This document shows, in pieces, positions 8,501 through 17,707 of a stretch of DNA of 64,000 bases. Numbering within the stretch: position 1 is the first letter of the stretch; the number at the start of each line of letters is the position of its first letter. The DNA is taken from assembly GCF_027923385.1 (NCBI RefSeq), contig NZ_BSEC01000001.1:3074001-3138000 (forward strand). The letters run 5' to 3'. The position numbers were made by a program, and so were the translations under genes. The notes below the pieces were generated by a model, which saw only the letters and a program-made list of their open reading frames with translations, had not been told where the DNA came from and ran no database searches. This DNA comes from Methylocystis echinoides. Its GTDB lineage: Bacteria > Pseudomonadota > Alphaproteobacteria > Rhizobiales > Beijerinckiaceae.

Positions 8501-10177
8501 TCATTTTTTCTTTTCTGGCGAGACGTCTGATTTTTGCGAAGATAGGGCGATAGGATCGTCTACTCCGAGATAGTGATCGATTATGTCATACTTCAATTCG
8601 TCGTACTCGGGAGAGTCGCGATAAATTCCGTTGCCCGCGAGATCGTCCTCTGTAAGGTCCTTCGCCCATCGAAGGCGGTCGTTCTCGTCAGTCTCCAAAA
8701 GGCCTGACAGCTGATTGATTCTCCATAACAGCAATTGTGGGTCGCTTGGCTGCGCAGACCACCGGCCACCGATTTCGAAATGCTCCGCGTCTTGCGCCGG
8801 CATGTCCCTGTTGACGAACGTCAGCGTAGTTTCGGGCAAATCCTCTGTTGCCGGCATCAACTCGGGGTCATCACACAGATCGCCGAAATCCGAGTCAAGA
8901 AGCTCTGCGATTTGCCTGAACTTTTCACTTCCGTAATATGATTGCATGTCATTGGTCTTATTTATCCAGCTGGTCTTCGGGCCTATGCCAAAAATGGGAT
9001 ACCAGCACCCGCCCGTGATTCCCGGTTTGGGGCTTTCTCCCGAACTCCGATAGAATGGTATTGTGATGCTGCCAAATTTGACCGCTACAAGAGCCCGGAG
9101 ACCCCACTGAAGCAGTTTTTGGGATGAATCGCCGAACGGAATATTTTCAAGGCTATAGATAAGGCGCGATGGAGGGCATTCGATCGGCAGCTCCTTTCTG
9201 AGGATGGCCTCTATCTCGGCGCTCCGCTCCTCGGGATCCATTGTGCACAACACCCAAAGAAAATTCTGGAAAAAATCGGGCGAACCCCTGTATTCGATGG
9301 ACGGGTCGCAGGCGCGATGAAGCAGACATCGCAGGATTTCCGGCTTCTCTTCGGCTCCGACGCCGTCTGCCGCGCAAACCACTGACGTCGCAGCGTCGAG
9401 CATTTTCGCGTAGCTGACACTCGCTTTCTTGATGGCCGCCTCGGCCAGTTCGGCGATCCGGCCGCCTGTGACGCCACCGCGTGAATCAAACTCCGCTCTC
9501 AGCCGGGACCCAAGAAAATTCAATATTTTTCGCTCGGGGCGAAACGTCAGCCGATCCGTCTCCAATTGTGGAAGCACCGCCCGACACTGTTGCAGCGATT
9601 CTTCGTAGCAGGATTCGTCGCCTTTCCCCGCGAATTCCGTAACAAGGGTCCAGAACGCATCCTCCGCCTTGCTCCAATCATCGAAGTCAACGTCGCCAAA
9701 TCTGGCTTGACCCACGTCCAAGATGCGACTGGTCTGTCCCCCCGGGATCAATGGAGAGGGTGACGGCGACGGAGAGGGTGAGGGTGAGGGCGAGGGCGAC
9801 GGAGAGGGCGAGGGCGAGGGAGAGGAAGGAAACGTGTGATCGGCAGAGCTTGACGTCGCCTCGTGTGCATGGCCCTCTTTTCCGGGCGCCTGCGGCTGTG
9901 GTGCGGGTGAAGGTTCGGCGCTGTTGGGCAGCGCGGCGATCGTGTTGCGGACCTCGACTTTCATGCCGGTGATCGGCTCCGGCTGACGGTTCAACGTCTT
10001 CGCAAAATCCTGCGGCGCCTTATCCTGTGAGATCAGCTCCTCTCGCTTCGGCTCGTTGCCGCGCGGACTGACCCGGACTTCGACGCCAGTGCCTGGATGA
10101 ACGCCAACAGTCTCATTGTGAGGCGTCATTGAAACGGACGACGGCGTAGGGCCGGATCCTTTGGTCGCGTTCGTCAT
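8501..10177 (-). CDS. Unknown 558-residue protein with Ser-Pro repeat linker
   Basis: Not recognised. There is no signal peptide and no membrane segment. Residues 1-115 are polar and probably disordered (many Pro, Ser, Glu), residues about 116-145 are an (SP)n tract, and residues about 150-558 look like a folded, mostly helical, acidic domain (ERKILNFLGSRLRAEF, FFQNFLWVLCTMDPEERS, LLLWRINQLSGLLETDENDR). The C-terminus is EKKK. Base composition is lower in GC than neighbouring genes, which hints at recent arrival. ATG 10177 gives the full frame. Flanked by degP and purE, both on different transcripts; no operon partner is evident. Confidence 0.7.
   Translation of the reverse strand: MTNATKGSGPTPSSVSMTPHNETVGVHPGTGVEVRVSPRGNEPKREELISQDKAPQDFAKTLNRQPEPITGMKVEVRNTIAALPNSAEPSPAPQPQAPGKEGHAHEATSSSADHTFPSSPSPSPSPSPSPSPSPSPSPSPSPLIPGGQTSRILDVGQARFGDVDFDDWSKAEDAFWTLVTEFAGKGDESCYEESLQQCRAVLPQLETDRLTFRPERKILNFLGSRLRAEFDSRGGVTGGRIAELAEAAIKKASVSYAKMLDAATSVVCAADGVGAEEKPEILRCLLHRACDPSIEYRGSPDFFQNFLWVLCTMDPEERSAEIEAILRKELPIECPPSRLIYSLENIPFGDSSQKLLQWGLRALVAVKFGSITIPFYRSSGESPKPGITGGCWYPIFGIGPKTSWINKTNDMQSYYGSEKFRQIAELLDSDFGDLCDDPELMPATEDLPETTLTFVNRDMPAQDAEHFEIGGRWSAQPSDPQLLLWRINQLSGLLETDENDRLRWAKDLTEDDLAGNGIYRDSPEYDELKYDIIDHYLGVDDPIALSSQKSDVSPEKKK
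9753..9829. repeat. Hexanucleotide tandem repeat inside the coding region
   Basis: About twelve imperfect copies of a six-base unit GA(G/C)GG(N) on the plus strand, encoding alternating Ser-Pro on the minus strand. As the unit is six bases, changes in copy number would lengthen or shorten the linker without shifting the frame. Confidence 0.85.
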
Positions 10178-10406
10178 GGGCGCGCATCCCCGCGTTTTCC
10201 GCGGGAACAGCTTAGGCGCACGGTCCCGATCCGGCCACCAACCAGAAGTGCGCCCAAGAGCACGCGCCTCGCTCTATTTCCGCGGGAAGCCCCCCGGCAG
10301 GCGCCGGAAGCGCGCGCCCGCCTGAGATTTTCCCGCCCGACCTTGCATCCAGCCCCCCCATCGTCTATGGGGCGTGGCTTCCCACGCTCGAGCCGATGGA
10401 TAACAA

Positions 10407-10904
10407 GTGGCGAAGCCGAAAGTCCCTGTCGCGGTCATCATGGGGTCGCAGTCCGACTGGGCGACCATGCGTCACGCCGTCGAGACCCTTGCCGCGCTCG
10501 AGGTGGCCTGCGAAGCCCGGATCGTCTCCGCCCATCGCACCCCCGAGCGCCTCTTCGACTTCGCCCGCGGCGCCGAGGCGGCCGGCTTCGACGTCATCAT
10601 CGCCGGCGCCGGCGGCGCGGCGCATCTGCCGGGCATGACGGCCTCCATGACCAATCTGCCCGTGCTTGGCGTGCCGATCGAATCCGCCGCGCTCAAGGGC
10701 ATGGATTCGCTGCTCTCCATCGTGCAGATGCCGGGCGGGGTTCCTGTCGGCACGCTCGCCATCGGCAAGGCCGGGGCGATCAACGCCGCCATTCTCGCCG
10801 CCGCCATTCTCGCCCGCTCGGACAAGGCGCTGGCGGCGCGGCTCGCGGCCTTCCGCAAGAAGCAGACAGACAGCGTGGCCGAGACGCCGCGCGACGAGGC
10901 GTGA
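10407..10904 (+). CDS. purE: N5-carboxyaminoimidazole ribonucleotide mutase
   Basis: PurE converts N5-CAIR to CAIR in purine synthesis. The 165-residue product has the family landmarks: VIMGSQSDW near the N-terminus (phosphate binding), SAHRTPERL (catalytic His region), [12 protein letters not shown] and [29 protein letters not shown]. The start is GTG 10407, giving [13 protein letters not shown]; no ATG fits. The stop is two bases before the purK start, so the two form an operon, and PurK supplies the substrate. Confidence 0.97.
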   Translation: MAKPKVPVAVIMGSQSDWATMRHAVETLAALEVACEARIVSAHRTPERLFDFARGAEAAGFDVIIAGAGGAAHLPGMTASMTNLPVLGVPIESAALKGMDSLLSIVQMPGGVPVGTLAIGKAGAINAAILAAAILARSDKALAARLAAFRKKQTDSVAETPRDEA

Positions 10905-10906
10905 CC

Positions 10907-11980
10907 ATGCTTTCTCCCGGCGCGACGATCGGCATTCTCGGCGGCGGCCAGCTCGCGCGCATGCTGGCGCTCGCCGGCGCGCGGCTCGGCCTGAAGTCGC
11001 ATGTGTTTTCTCCCGTGCCGGACGACCCGGCCTTCGACGTCTGCGCGGCCCATACGAAAGCCGACTTCCTCGACGAGGCGGCCCTCGCCGCCTTCGCGGA
11101 CTCGGTCGACGTCGTCACCTATGAATTCGAGAACGTGCCCGCGCGCACGGCGGAAGTGCTGGAAGCGCATCGGCCGGTGCGGCCCAACCCGAAGGTTCTC
11201 GCGCTCACGCAGGACCGGCTGATCGAAAAGCAGTTCGTGCGCGGTCTGGGGATCGCAACAGCCGACTTCGCCGATGTGACGGACGCCGACAGCCTCGCGC
11301 GCGCCGTCGCGCAGCTCGGCCGGCCGTCGATCCTCAAGACGCGCCGCTTCGGCTATGACGGCAAGGGCCAGACGCAGGTCCGCGACGGCGTCGATCTCGC
11401 GCAGGCCTTCGCGTCGCTGGGCGGCGCGCCCTGCATTCTGGAAGGCTTCGTGCCCTTCACGAAGGAAGTTTCCGTTGTCGCGGCGCGCGGCGTCGACGGC
11501 GCGTTTCGCGCCTGGGACGTCTGCGAGAACGTGCATGCGCATCACATCCTCGCAACAACCACCGCCCCCGCCGCGATCAGCGAGAAAACCGCGCGGGACG
11601 CGGTCGAGATGGCGCGCGTCATTGCCGACGCGGCAAATTACGTGGGCGTGATCGCGGTCGAAATGTTCGTCGTGTCGGACGCGCAGGGCGAGCGGCTCGT
11701 CGTCAACGAAATTGCGCCGCGCGTGCACAATTCCGGCCACTGGACGCAGGACGGCGCCGTGACCTCGCAGTTCGAACAGCACATGCGCGCGGTCGCCGGC
11801 ATGCCGCTGGGCGCCACGCGCCGCCATGGCCAGAAGGTGGTGATGCGCAATCTCATCGGCGCCGACGCGGACACATGGGCGCAGATACTCGCCGAGGACG
11901 GCGCCTGCCTGCATCTCTATGGCAAGCGGGAATCCCGCCCCGGCCGCAAGATGGGACATGTCAACCGGGTCTACGAATAG
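10907..11980 (+). CDS. purK: N5-carboxyaminoimidazole ribonucleotide synthase
   Basis: ATP-grasp enzyme that carboxylates AIR to N5-CAIR using ATP and bicarbonate. The 357-residue product shows the N-terminal nucleotide-binding GILGGGQLARML, then the ATP-grasp core (SILKTRRFGYDGKGQ), EGFVPFTKEVSVVAARG, and the metal-binding NEIAPRVHNSGHWTQDG. The ATG lies two bases after the purE stop, so translation is likely coupled. The protein has normal length and motifs. Confidence 0.97.
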   Translation: MLSPGATIGILGGGQLARMLALAGARLGLKSHVFSPVPDDPAFDVCAAHTKADFLDEAALAAFADSVDVVTYEFENVPARTAEVLEAHRPVRPNPKVLALTQDRLIEKQFVRGLGIATADFADVTDADSLARAVAQLGRPSILKTRRFGYDGKGQTQVRDGVDLAQAFASLGGAPCILEGFVPFTKEVSVVAARGVDGAFRAWDVCENVHAHHILATTTAPAAISEKTARDAVEMARVIADAANYVGVIAVEMFVVSDAQGERLVVNEIAPRVHNSGHWTQDGAVTSQFEQHMRAVAGMPLGATRRHGQKVVMRNLIGADADTWAQILAEDGACLHLYGKRESRPGRKMGHVNRVYE

Positions 11981-11996
11981 ACCCGGCCCGCCGCGC

Positions 11997-12458
11997 TCAT
12001 TGGTCGAGCGTAATCACCACGCCATCCGCCCCGAGCGCCGTCTGAAGCCCTTCCCGGCTGCCTTTGAGCCGCAGCGAGACGCCATTGGCGTTGCGCAGCC
12101 ACATGCGTCCCTTGCCGTTCTCGCCGAGCGCCCAGCCGGCCCGGATCGCGCCATAGGCCCCCGGAAAATCGGAAAGCTTGTCGAGCCCGTAAACGTCGCC
12201 CGACGCGGTCAGGCGCGACGCGCCGATGCCGCCGACGCCGAGCCCCGCGATCTTGAGCGGATAGGAGCGACCCTTATAGGTCAGCGTGCCGCCGCCGAAC
12301 GCGCCCGACGCCACGAAGGCGATTTGAAGCTGCTGAATCCGGATCTTGCCCGACGGCGGCGTGGCTGGACGCTCCTGCGCGTCCGCCCGGGAGCCAGCCG
12401 TGACGGCGAGACAGGCCAGCGCAAGGACGCTCCGGCGCAGAAATGGAGATACAGACAT
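11997..12458 (-). CDS. Small exported protein of unknown function
   Basis: A 153-residue protein with a signal peptide (MSVSPFLRRSVLALACLA, cleavage probably after SRADA). The mature region is glycine-rich and beta-like: GGGTLTYKGRSYPLKIAGLG, VGGIGASRLTASGDVYGL, PGAYGAIRAGWALGENGKG, and an ending LGADGVVITLDQ. It loosely resembles the Ysc84/SYLF lipid-binding fold in its repeated glycine-strand pattern, but I cannot assign it. I chose ATG 12458 because it begins the signal peptide; the frame is open up to 12521. It is convergent with purK and 16 bases from its stop. Confidence 0.7.
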   Translation of the reverse strand: MSVSPFLRRSVLALACLAVTAGSRADAQERPATPPSGKIRIQQLQIAFVASGAFGGGTLTYKGRSYPLKIAGLGVGGIGASRLTASGDVYGLDKLSDFPGAYGAIRAGWALGENGKGRMWLRNANGVSLRLKGSREGLQTALGADGVVITLDQ

Positions 12459-12584
12459 CGGCGCTCTTACCTGACCCTGGCTTGCGTGATTCGTCCGGTC
12501 AGGCTCGCTTGGCCTCGGCATTTTGTAAAGCGGGTAGCGGCTTGAGCCTTCCCCGCCGCTCTTTCCTGGCCGACGCCCCCCGCC

Positions 12585-13466
12585 CTACCCCAAAACGGCG
12601 AGCGCGGATGCGAAACTGCGGAAATTGGTGAAACTCTGGATATTCGGCTCTCCCGACAATTGGTGGATTGGATGATTTTCCGGCGCGCCGACCCATAATT
12701 GCACGCCGCGCCCGAGCCGGTTTGCGAGCGACACGAGCTTCGCGACGTTTCTGTTTTCCGGAAAGCAGTTGACCAGCGAAATGGTGATGATCTCTATTTC
12801 CATGGCGGCGGCGACGCCGATGATTTCGTCGTCGGGAAGCGCGGGGCCGAGATAGACGGTGTTCAACCCCGCGTTGACGGCGAGGAACCAGCCGAGAAGA
12901 ATGCCGACCTCATGCGTTTCCTGCGCGGGCGTCGTGAAAGCGAGCGTGGGGCGGGGCCGCGGCCATGCCGCATTGGCCCCGGCCACGAACAGCACCTGTT
13001 TCGTGATCGCCGTGATGATGTGCTCCTCGTGGATCGTGAGCGCGCCGGCCAGCCAGGCGGCGCCGACGCCGCGCAGAAAAGGGGCCACCACATCGTCGAT
13101 CGCCTCGATCGCCGGCAAAAGCGTCAGCGCCCCGACGAGCTCGCGACGCAGGGTGTGATAATCGCGGGCGGAAACAGCCGTATTCAGCCGATCCAGATAG
13201 GCGCCCGACGCCTGCTGCGCGCGCACGCGCGACTCTCCCGCCATCTGCTCGAGATCGTCGGTCGTCTTTTCAATGACGTCGCCGATCATATGCCCGTTCT
13301 TGACGAGACCGGCGATCAGGGACAAGCGGTCGACTTCCGCCTTTGGATAAAGGCGGCGCCCGTTCTCGGTGCGGGTCGCCACGGGCACGCCATAGCGGCG
13401 CTCCCACGACCGCAGCGTGGAGGCGTTCAGACCCGTCATGCGGCAAAGGGTTGTGATCGAATACAT
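12585..13466 (-). CDS. MerR-type regulator with cobalamin-binding domain, CarH-like
   Basis: A 293-residue transcription factor. Residues 1-65 are a MerR winged helix (TLRSWERRYGVP, NGRRLYPKAEVDRL). Residues about 90-165 form the helical bundle of B12-dependent regulators with W138-x9-E148-H149, the motif that caps the adenosyl group in CarH. Residues about 172-290 are a Rossmann-type B12 domain with E183-T-H185-E-V-G, where H185 is the expected lower cobalt ligand, and YLGPALP. The residue after Trp138 is Leu, while Thermus CarH has His there. Start ATG 13466 has GGAG 5 bases upstream; a further ATG at 13493 lacks one. CarH-type proteins are light-released repressors; the target here is unknown. 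Confidence 0.88.
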   Translation of the reverse strand: MYSITTLCRMTGLNASTLRSWERRYGVPVATRTENGRRLYPKAEVDRLSLIAGLVKNGHMIGDVIEKTTDDLEQMAGESRVRAQQASGAYLDRLNTAVSARDYHTLRRELVGALTLLPAIEAIDDVVAPFLRGVGAAWLAGALTIHEEHIITAITKQVLFVAGANAAWPRPRPTLAFTTPAQETHEVGILLGWFLAVNAGLNTVYLGPALPDDEIIGVAAAMEIEIITISLVNCFPENRNVAKLVSLANRLGRGVQLWVGAPENHPIHQLSGEPNIQSFTNFRSFASALAVLG

Positions 13467-13567
13467 GTGTGCTCCGGAGTGGCCGGCATGCACAGCTTAT
13501 GCAGAGGCTGCCTTGAGCACAACTTTAGATACGCGTCGTCATTTATTTATGCTCTCTACCGGCTGCG

Positions 13568-14470
13568 TCACGCCAAAGTGAGCAGGTCCTGCGCGCTTTC
13601 GAGAATCGCGGTGATCGCCGGGTGATCCATTTTTCGACGCACCGTGATTGCGTAAAAGCTTTCCGTTACGCCCTCCAGATCGCCGATCCTGACGACGTCA
13701 TAACGCCGTTCGATCTCTCCCGTCACGGCGACTGGCGCCACGAACAGTCCGACGCCGGCGGCCGCGAATGTCTTCATCAAGGCGCTGTCCTCGATCTCCG
13801 CGCGCATTTCCGGGCAGATGCGACGATTCTCGAACCAGAGATCCAGCGAGCGGCGCAGCGCCGTCGCCGGCGTGGGGAAGAGGAGCGGCGCGCCTTCCAG
13901 CGAGCGCGGGAAATCCGGCGCATATTTCGCGGCGAGCGCCGGCGCGCCGAAAACCGCGACGCCGCATTGTCCCAGCAAATGATTATAAACGCGCCCCCCG
14001 GCGGAAACCGTCGCGGGCGCGTCGGCCAGAACGAGATCGACGCCATGCAGGGAGAGCTCCGCGAGCAGGCGTTCGACCTTGTCCTCATGACAGATCACCT
14101 GCGGCCGCTCCTGACTGCGCAGCGCCGGTTCGATCAGCCGATAGACGAGAAGTTTCGGCAGCGCATCCGCGATGCCGACGCTGAGGCGCCCGCCAGAGGC
14201 GCCCGCGCGGCCTTTCAGCGTGTTGGTGAGTTCGCGCCCCAGCGCGAAAATCTCATCGGCGTAATTGTAGACTGTCCGGCCCTTTTCGGTGAGCGTGAGC
14301 CTGCGGCCTTCCTTGCGCAAAAGCTGGGCGCCAATCGCATCCTCGAAGACGGCGAGCTGGCCGCTGATCGTCGGCTGCGCAAGACGCAGTTTCTCGCTGG
14401 CGCGCGTCACACTCCCTTCGCGGGCGACGTTCCAGAAGTAGAAGAGGTGCTGGTAATTGAGTCGATCCAT
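13568..14470 (-). CDS. LysR-family regulator, NhaR-like
   Basis: LysR-type transcription factor of 300 residues. The N-terminal helix-turn-helix is clear (YFWNVAREGSVTRASEKL, LAQPTISGQLAVFEDAIG, LLRKEGRRLTLTEKG), followed by a periplasmic-binding-like effector domain (residues about 90-295). The start MDRLNYQHLFYFW is typical of NhaR-like members. It is transcribed divergently from the efflux operon with only 52 bases between start codons, so it most likely controls that operon. A direct repeat in the gap is a candidate operator. The effector is unknown. Confidence 0.9.
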   Translation of the reverse strand: MDRLNYQHLFYFWNVAREGSVTRASEKLRLAQPTISGQLAVFEDAIGAQLLRKEGRRLTLTEKGRTVYNYADEIFALGRELTNTLKGRAGASGGRLSVGIADALPKLLVYRLIEPALRSQERPQVICHEDKVERLLAELSLHGVDLVLADAPATVSAGGRVYNHLLGQCGVAVFGAPALAAKYAPDFPRSLEGAPLLFPTPATALRRSLDLWFENRRICPEMRAEIEDSALMKTFAAAGVGLFVAPVAVTGEIERRYDVVRIGDLEGVTESFYAITVRRKMDHPAITAILESAQDLLTLA

Positions 14471-14522
14471 GACGAGCCCATCGGAAATATCGATAGGGTA
14501 AATAGAAATATCCTAATTTTCA
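14471..14522. promoter_or_regulatory. Divergent promoter/operator between LysR gene and efflux operon
   Basis: The 52-base A/T-rich gap contains GAAATATC twice, at 14484-14491 and 14505-14512, 21 bases apart on the same face of the helix, and a palindrome TATCGATA at 14488-14495. Spacing and position fit a LysR-type binding site; the role is inferred. Confidence 0.5.
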
Positions 14523-16148
14523 ATGAGAAAGGAATGCTTTAGGCTAAGCGTAATGATGACCTCTTTCGACAGACTGACCGGTGGACGGCTTCTCCTGCTG
14601 CTCGGCGTTCTCGGCGTCGGCTATGTCGATGTGTTGTCGAATGTTTCTGGCCACAGCATTCTGACGCCCTATTCCGCGGGCTCGCTGGAGGGCGTCACGC
14701 CGAGCTACGCGGCCTGGGGAACGACGTTCTATCTGATCGGCGTGGCCCTCGGCGTGCCGCTGGCGCGGGTCCTTGCAGGACGTCACGGCGACTATCGCGT
14801 TCTGACGATTGGCTATTTCTGCTACGCAATCGCCTCTCTCGTCTGCGTCTCCAGCCCGTCCGTGTTCATGTATGCCCCGTCGCGCCTCGTTTTCGGCGTT
14901 TTCGGCGGGCTCCTCGCCGTCGTCAGCCAGTCCGCGGCGCTCGGCGAATTGCCGGAGAAGCAATACAGGATCGGTCTTGGCTACTGGGCGGCGCTGGGCA
15001 TCCTGCCCTACACGCTCGCCGTCTTCCTCGGCGGCTTCTGGGCTGAGTATTTTTCCTGGCGGTGGCTCTTTTACACAAACGCCACACTGGGCTTTCTGAT
15101 CTCGGCGACCGTCGGCGCGCTGCTCTATGGGCGCGCCTACAAGCGCAAGATCGTCCGCTTCGACGCGGTGGGTTTCGCGCTGCTCGCCGTCATTCTTCTC
15201 GGCGTGCAGATGATGTTCAGCATGGGCAATGACTTCGACTGGTTCGGCTCGCCCCTGCTGAGCGTGGCGCTCGTCGTGGTCCTCCTGGCCGTTCCGGCGT
15301 TCATCATCTGGGAATGGGGCGAACGTCATCCGATCATCGACGTTCGACTTTTTTCACGCTCCTCCTATGCAGTCGGCGTCGCGGCCGGCTTCTTCGGCTT
15401 TCTCACCATTCAGGGGCTGATGTCGCTTTTCTCCGTGCAGATGCAGCTCCTGCTCGGATACACCTCGTCACTCGCCGGTCATGTCTATCTGGCGATGATG
15501 GTCGCCGGATTGCCGCTCGCGGGCTTCATGTACGAGATCTCCAAGAAATTCGACGTGCGCCTCGTGATCTCCCTGATGGCGATGAGCTCTGCGGTGGTGC
15601 TCACCTGGATCGGGCGCTTCGACAAGAACGTCTCCTTCGACGCCCTGATGGTCCCCATCGTTTTCCTCGGTTTCTGCGTGGCGGCGCTGTCGGCGCCGAC
15701 ATCGACGCTCGCGACTTATGGTCTCACCGGCGCGCGCTACAAGCGGGCGGCTGAAGAGTTCCTGCTTTTTCGCCTTGTCGGGGGCGCCATTGGCATCGCC
15801 TTCCAAAGCGTGGTTTATTTTCGCCGCACGCCGTGGCATCAGCTCAATCTGTCCGAATATCTGGGTGGACGGCGCTACGCCTCTCTGGACACGCTCGCGA
15901 CTCTGACCCAACAATTGCAGAGCCTCGGCATGTCCGAATCGGTGGCGCGCCGTCAGATCGCGCGGATGATCCGGCAGCAGGCGGGCATTCTCGCTCTCGA
16001 CGACGCCTTTCTGCTCGGCGCCGTAATCATGTTCCTGCTTGGCGTCCTCGTGTGGTTCGCCCGGCTCAAGAAGGATCCGGCGGCATATGGCGCCAAACCA
16101 GCAGTGGCGGTCCAGATCGAAAATAAAGCGGTGACGGCCGACCATTGA
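14523..16148 (+). CDS. MFS efflux pump, DHA2/EmrB-like
   Basis: Inner-membrane drug:proton antiporter of about 541 residues, a length that fits the 14-helix DHA2 class. Strongly hydrophobic segments run through the whole sequence (LLLLLGVLGVGYVDVL, LIGVALGVPLARVLAG, FGGLLAVVSQSAALG, FLLGAVIMFLLGVLVWFA). It is the first gene of an operon with an outer-membrane lipoprotein (overlap TGATG at 16146-16150) and a HlyD adaptor, which together would form an envelope-spanning pump. ATG 14523 has no good ribosome site; ATG 14553 (MMTSFDRL) is an alternative start. Substrate unknown. Confidence 0.88.
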   Translation: MRKECFRLSVMMTSFDRLTGGRLLLLLGVLGVGYVDVLSNVSGHSILTPYSAGSLEGVTPSYAAWGTTFYLIGVALGVPLARVLAGRHGDYRVLTIGYFCYAIASLVCVSSPSVFMYAPSRLVFGVFGGLLAVVSQSAALGELPEKQYRIGLGYWAALGILPYTLAVFLGGFWAEYFSWRWLFYTNATLGFLISATVGALLYGRAYKRKIVRFDAVGFALLAVILLGVQMMFSMGNDFDWFGSPLLSVALVVVLLAVPAFIIWEWGERHPIIDVRLFSRSSYAVGVAAGFFGFLTIQGLMSLFSVQMQLLLGYTSSLAGHVYLAMMVAGLPLAGFMYEISKKFDVRLVISLMAMSSAVVLTWIGRFDKNVSFDALMVPIVFLGFCVAALSAPTSTLATYGLTGARYKRAAEEFLLFRLVGGAIGIAFQSVVYFRRTPWHQLNLSEYLGGRRYASLDTLATLTQQLQSLGMSESVARRQIARMIRQQAGILALDDAFLLGAVIMFLLGVLVWFARLKKDPAAYGAKPAVAVQIENKAVTADH

Positions 16149-17704
16149 TGCGCGACCGCTTGAAAAAACCTTTGGCCAGCGCGACGCCGCTGGCGTTGCT
16201 GCTCGCCGGCTGCTCGCCGACGACCCAGGCGGAGCGCGCCCAATTCATGGGGCCGCCGGCGATGAGCCGCACCATCGCGGCCTCCGGCGTCAGGAGCGTC
16301 AGCAGCGAAAAAGGCTGGCCCGGGCAGGACTGGTGGCGCGCCTTTCGCAGCGCCGAGCTCGACCGGATCATGGCCAAGGCGCTGGACGACAACCAGAACC
16401 TGCGCAAGGCGGCCGATACGCTGCGGGAGGCGGAAGCCGCCGTCGATATCGCAAGCTCGCGGCTGACGCCCTATGTCGAGGCGGATCTCTCCTACAAGCA
16501 ATATCGCTACGCCGAGAAGGGCGTCGCGGCCGGCCTCAATCCGCTGCAGGGCGGCAAGGAGAAATCGGCTTCCTTCCTCAATCCCATTTCGGCCAAATGG
16601 GAGCTGGATTTCTGGGGCAAGAACCGCGCTTTGCTCGACGCCGCCATCGGCGACGCGCTGGCGCAGGAAGGCGAATTCGAGCAGGCGCGCCTGCTGCTGA
16701 CGGCGAGCGTCGCGCGCGCCTATCTGCGCGGCCATATCCTCGCCGAACAGCTCAAACTCGCAAAAGAACTGACCGGCCTGCGCCGCGAGCTGCGCCAGCT
16801 CGCCGAGACGCGCTACAACACCGGCATCGAGATTCTCGACGTGGTGCAGATCGCCCGCGCCAACGAAGAGGCCGCCGTGCGCCGCGAGGCGGCGCTCGTC
16901 GCCGCGATCGAAATACAGGAAAACGCGCTCGCCCGGCTCATGGGCGAAGGGCCGGACGTGGCGCGCAATCTCTTCGCCGGCAAGAAGTCCGTCGCCCCCA
17001 CACAGCCTGCGCTTCCGAGCCGGCTGCCAATCGAGCTTCTGGCGCATCGTCCCGATCTGATGGCGGCGCTGCGGCGCGCGGAGGCCTGGGCGGAGCGCAT
17101 CCACGCCGCCAAGGCGCTGTTCCTGCCCTCGATCGATCTTTCCGTTTCGGCCGGCCTCGAGGCCTCTGTCACCTCGACGCAATTCGCCAAGCTTGGCGGC
17201 TATCTCTTCAACCCCGGCGCCATGGTTTACAGCGTGACGCCCGGCCTGCATCTGCCGATCTTCCAGGGTGGCAAGCTCACCGGCAATCTCGAAGTCCAGC
17301 GCGCCGACTACGATCAGGCTGTCGACACCTATAACGAGACCCTGTTGACCGCCGCGCAACAGGTCGCCGACGCGCTGGCGATTCTCAAGCGCGCCAAGGC
17401 CGAGTATGAATCGCAGTCGCGCTTCATCAAAGCGCGGCGCACGGAGCTCAACCTCGCGCAGATCCGCCTGCGCGACGGCCTGCGCGACAAGCGCGAATAT
17501 GTGCAGGAATATGCGGACATGCTGGATGCGGTTTTCATCCAGCGCGGCATCGAAGGCGACCGGCTGGTCGGGTCCGTCGATCTCTTTCAGGCGCTGGGCG
17601 GCGGCTTTGACGCGGGCCCGCGCGCCTATGAGCCCAAACCCGCGCCGGAGAACGACCCGCTCACGCCTGTCGTCGACGCCGTGCAATCGCTCGGAGGAGG
17701 CTGA
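16148..17704 (+). CDS. Outer-membrane efflux lipoprotein, NodT/OprM family
   Basis: A 518-residue outer-membrane channel component. The signal peptide ends in a lipobox (LALLLAGC), so the protein is expected to be lipidated. It then shows the duplicated TolC-like pattern: helical repeats (DNQNLRKAADTLREAEAAVD; RADYDQAVDTYNETLLTAAQ) and beta segments (SAKWELDFWGKN; YSVTPGLHLPIFQGG). The ATG overlaps the stop of the MFS gene, so translation is coupled. The C-terminal tail (after about residue 480) is Pro-rich and extends past the usual end of the family. Partner of the MFS pump and HlyD adaptor. Confidence 0.93.
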   Translation: MRDRLKKPLASATPLALLLAGCSPTTQAERAQFMGPPAMSRTIAASGVRSVSSEKGWPGQDWWRAFRSAELDRIMAKALDDNQNLRKAADTLREAEAAVDIASSRLTPYVEADLSYKQYRYAEKGVAAGLNPLQGGKEKSASFLNPISAKWELDFWGKNRALLDAAIGDALAQEGEFEQARLLLTASVARAYLRGHILAEQLKLAKELTGLRRELRQLAETRYNTGIEILDVVQIARANEEAAVRREAALVAAIEIQENALARLMGEGPDVARNLFAGKKSVAPTQPALPSRLPIELLAHRPDLMAALRRAEAWAERIHAAKALFLPSIDLSVSAGLEASVTSTQFAKLGGYLFNPGAMVYSVTPGLHLPIFQGGKLTGNLEVQRADYDQAVDTYNETLLTAAQQVADALAILKRAKAEYESQSRFIKARRTELNLAQIRLRDGLRDKREYVQEYADMLDAVFIQRGIEGDRLVGSVDLFQALGGGFDAGPRAYEPKPAPENDPLTPVVDAVQSLGGG

Positions 17705-17707
17705 TCC

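Noticed and set aside
9753..9829. CRISPR-like or promoter repeat array
   Set aside because: The units are only six bases, contiguous and in frame with a gene, so this is a coding microsatellite. No spacers or cas genes.
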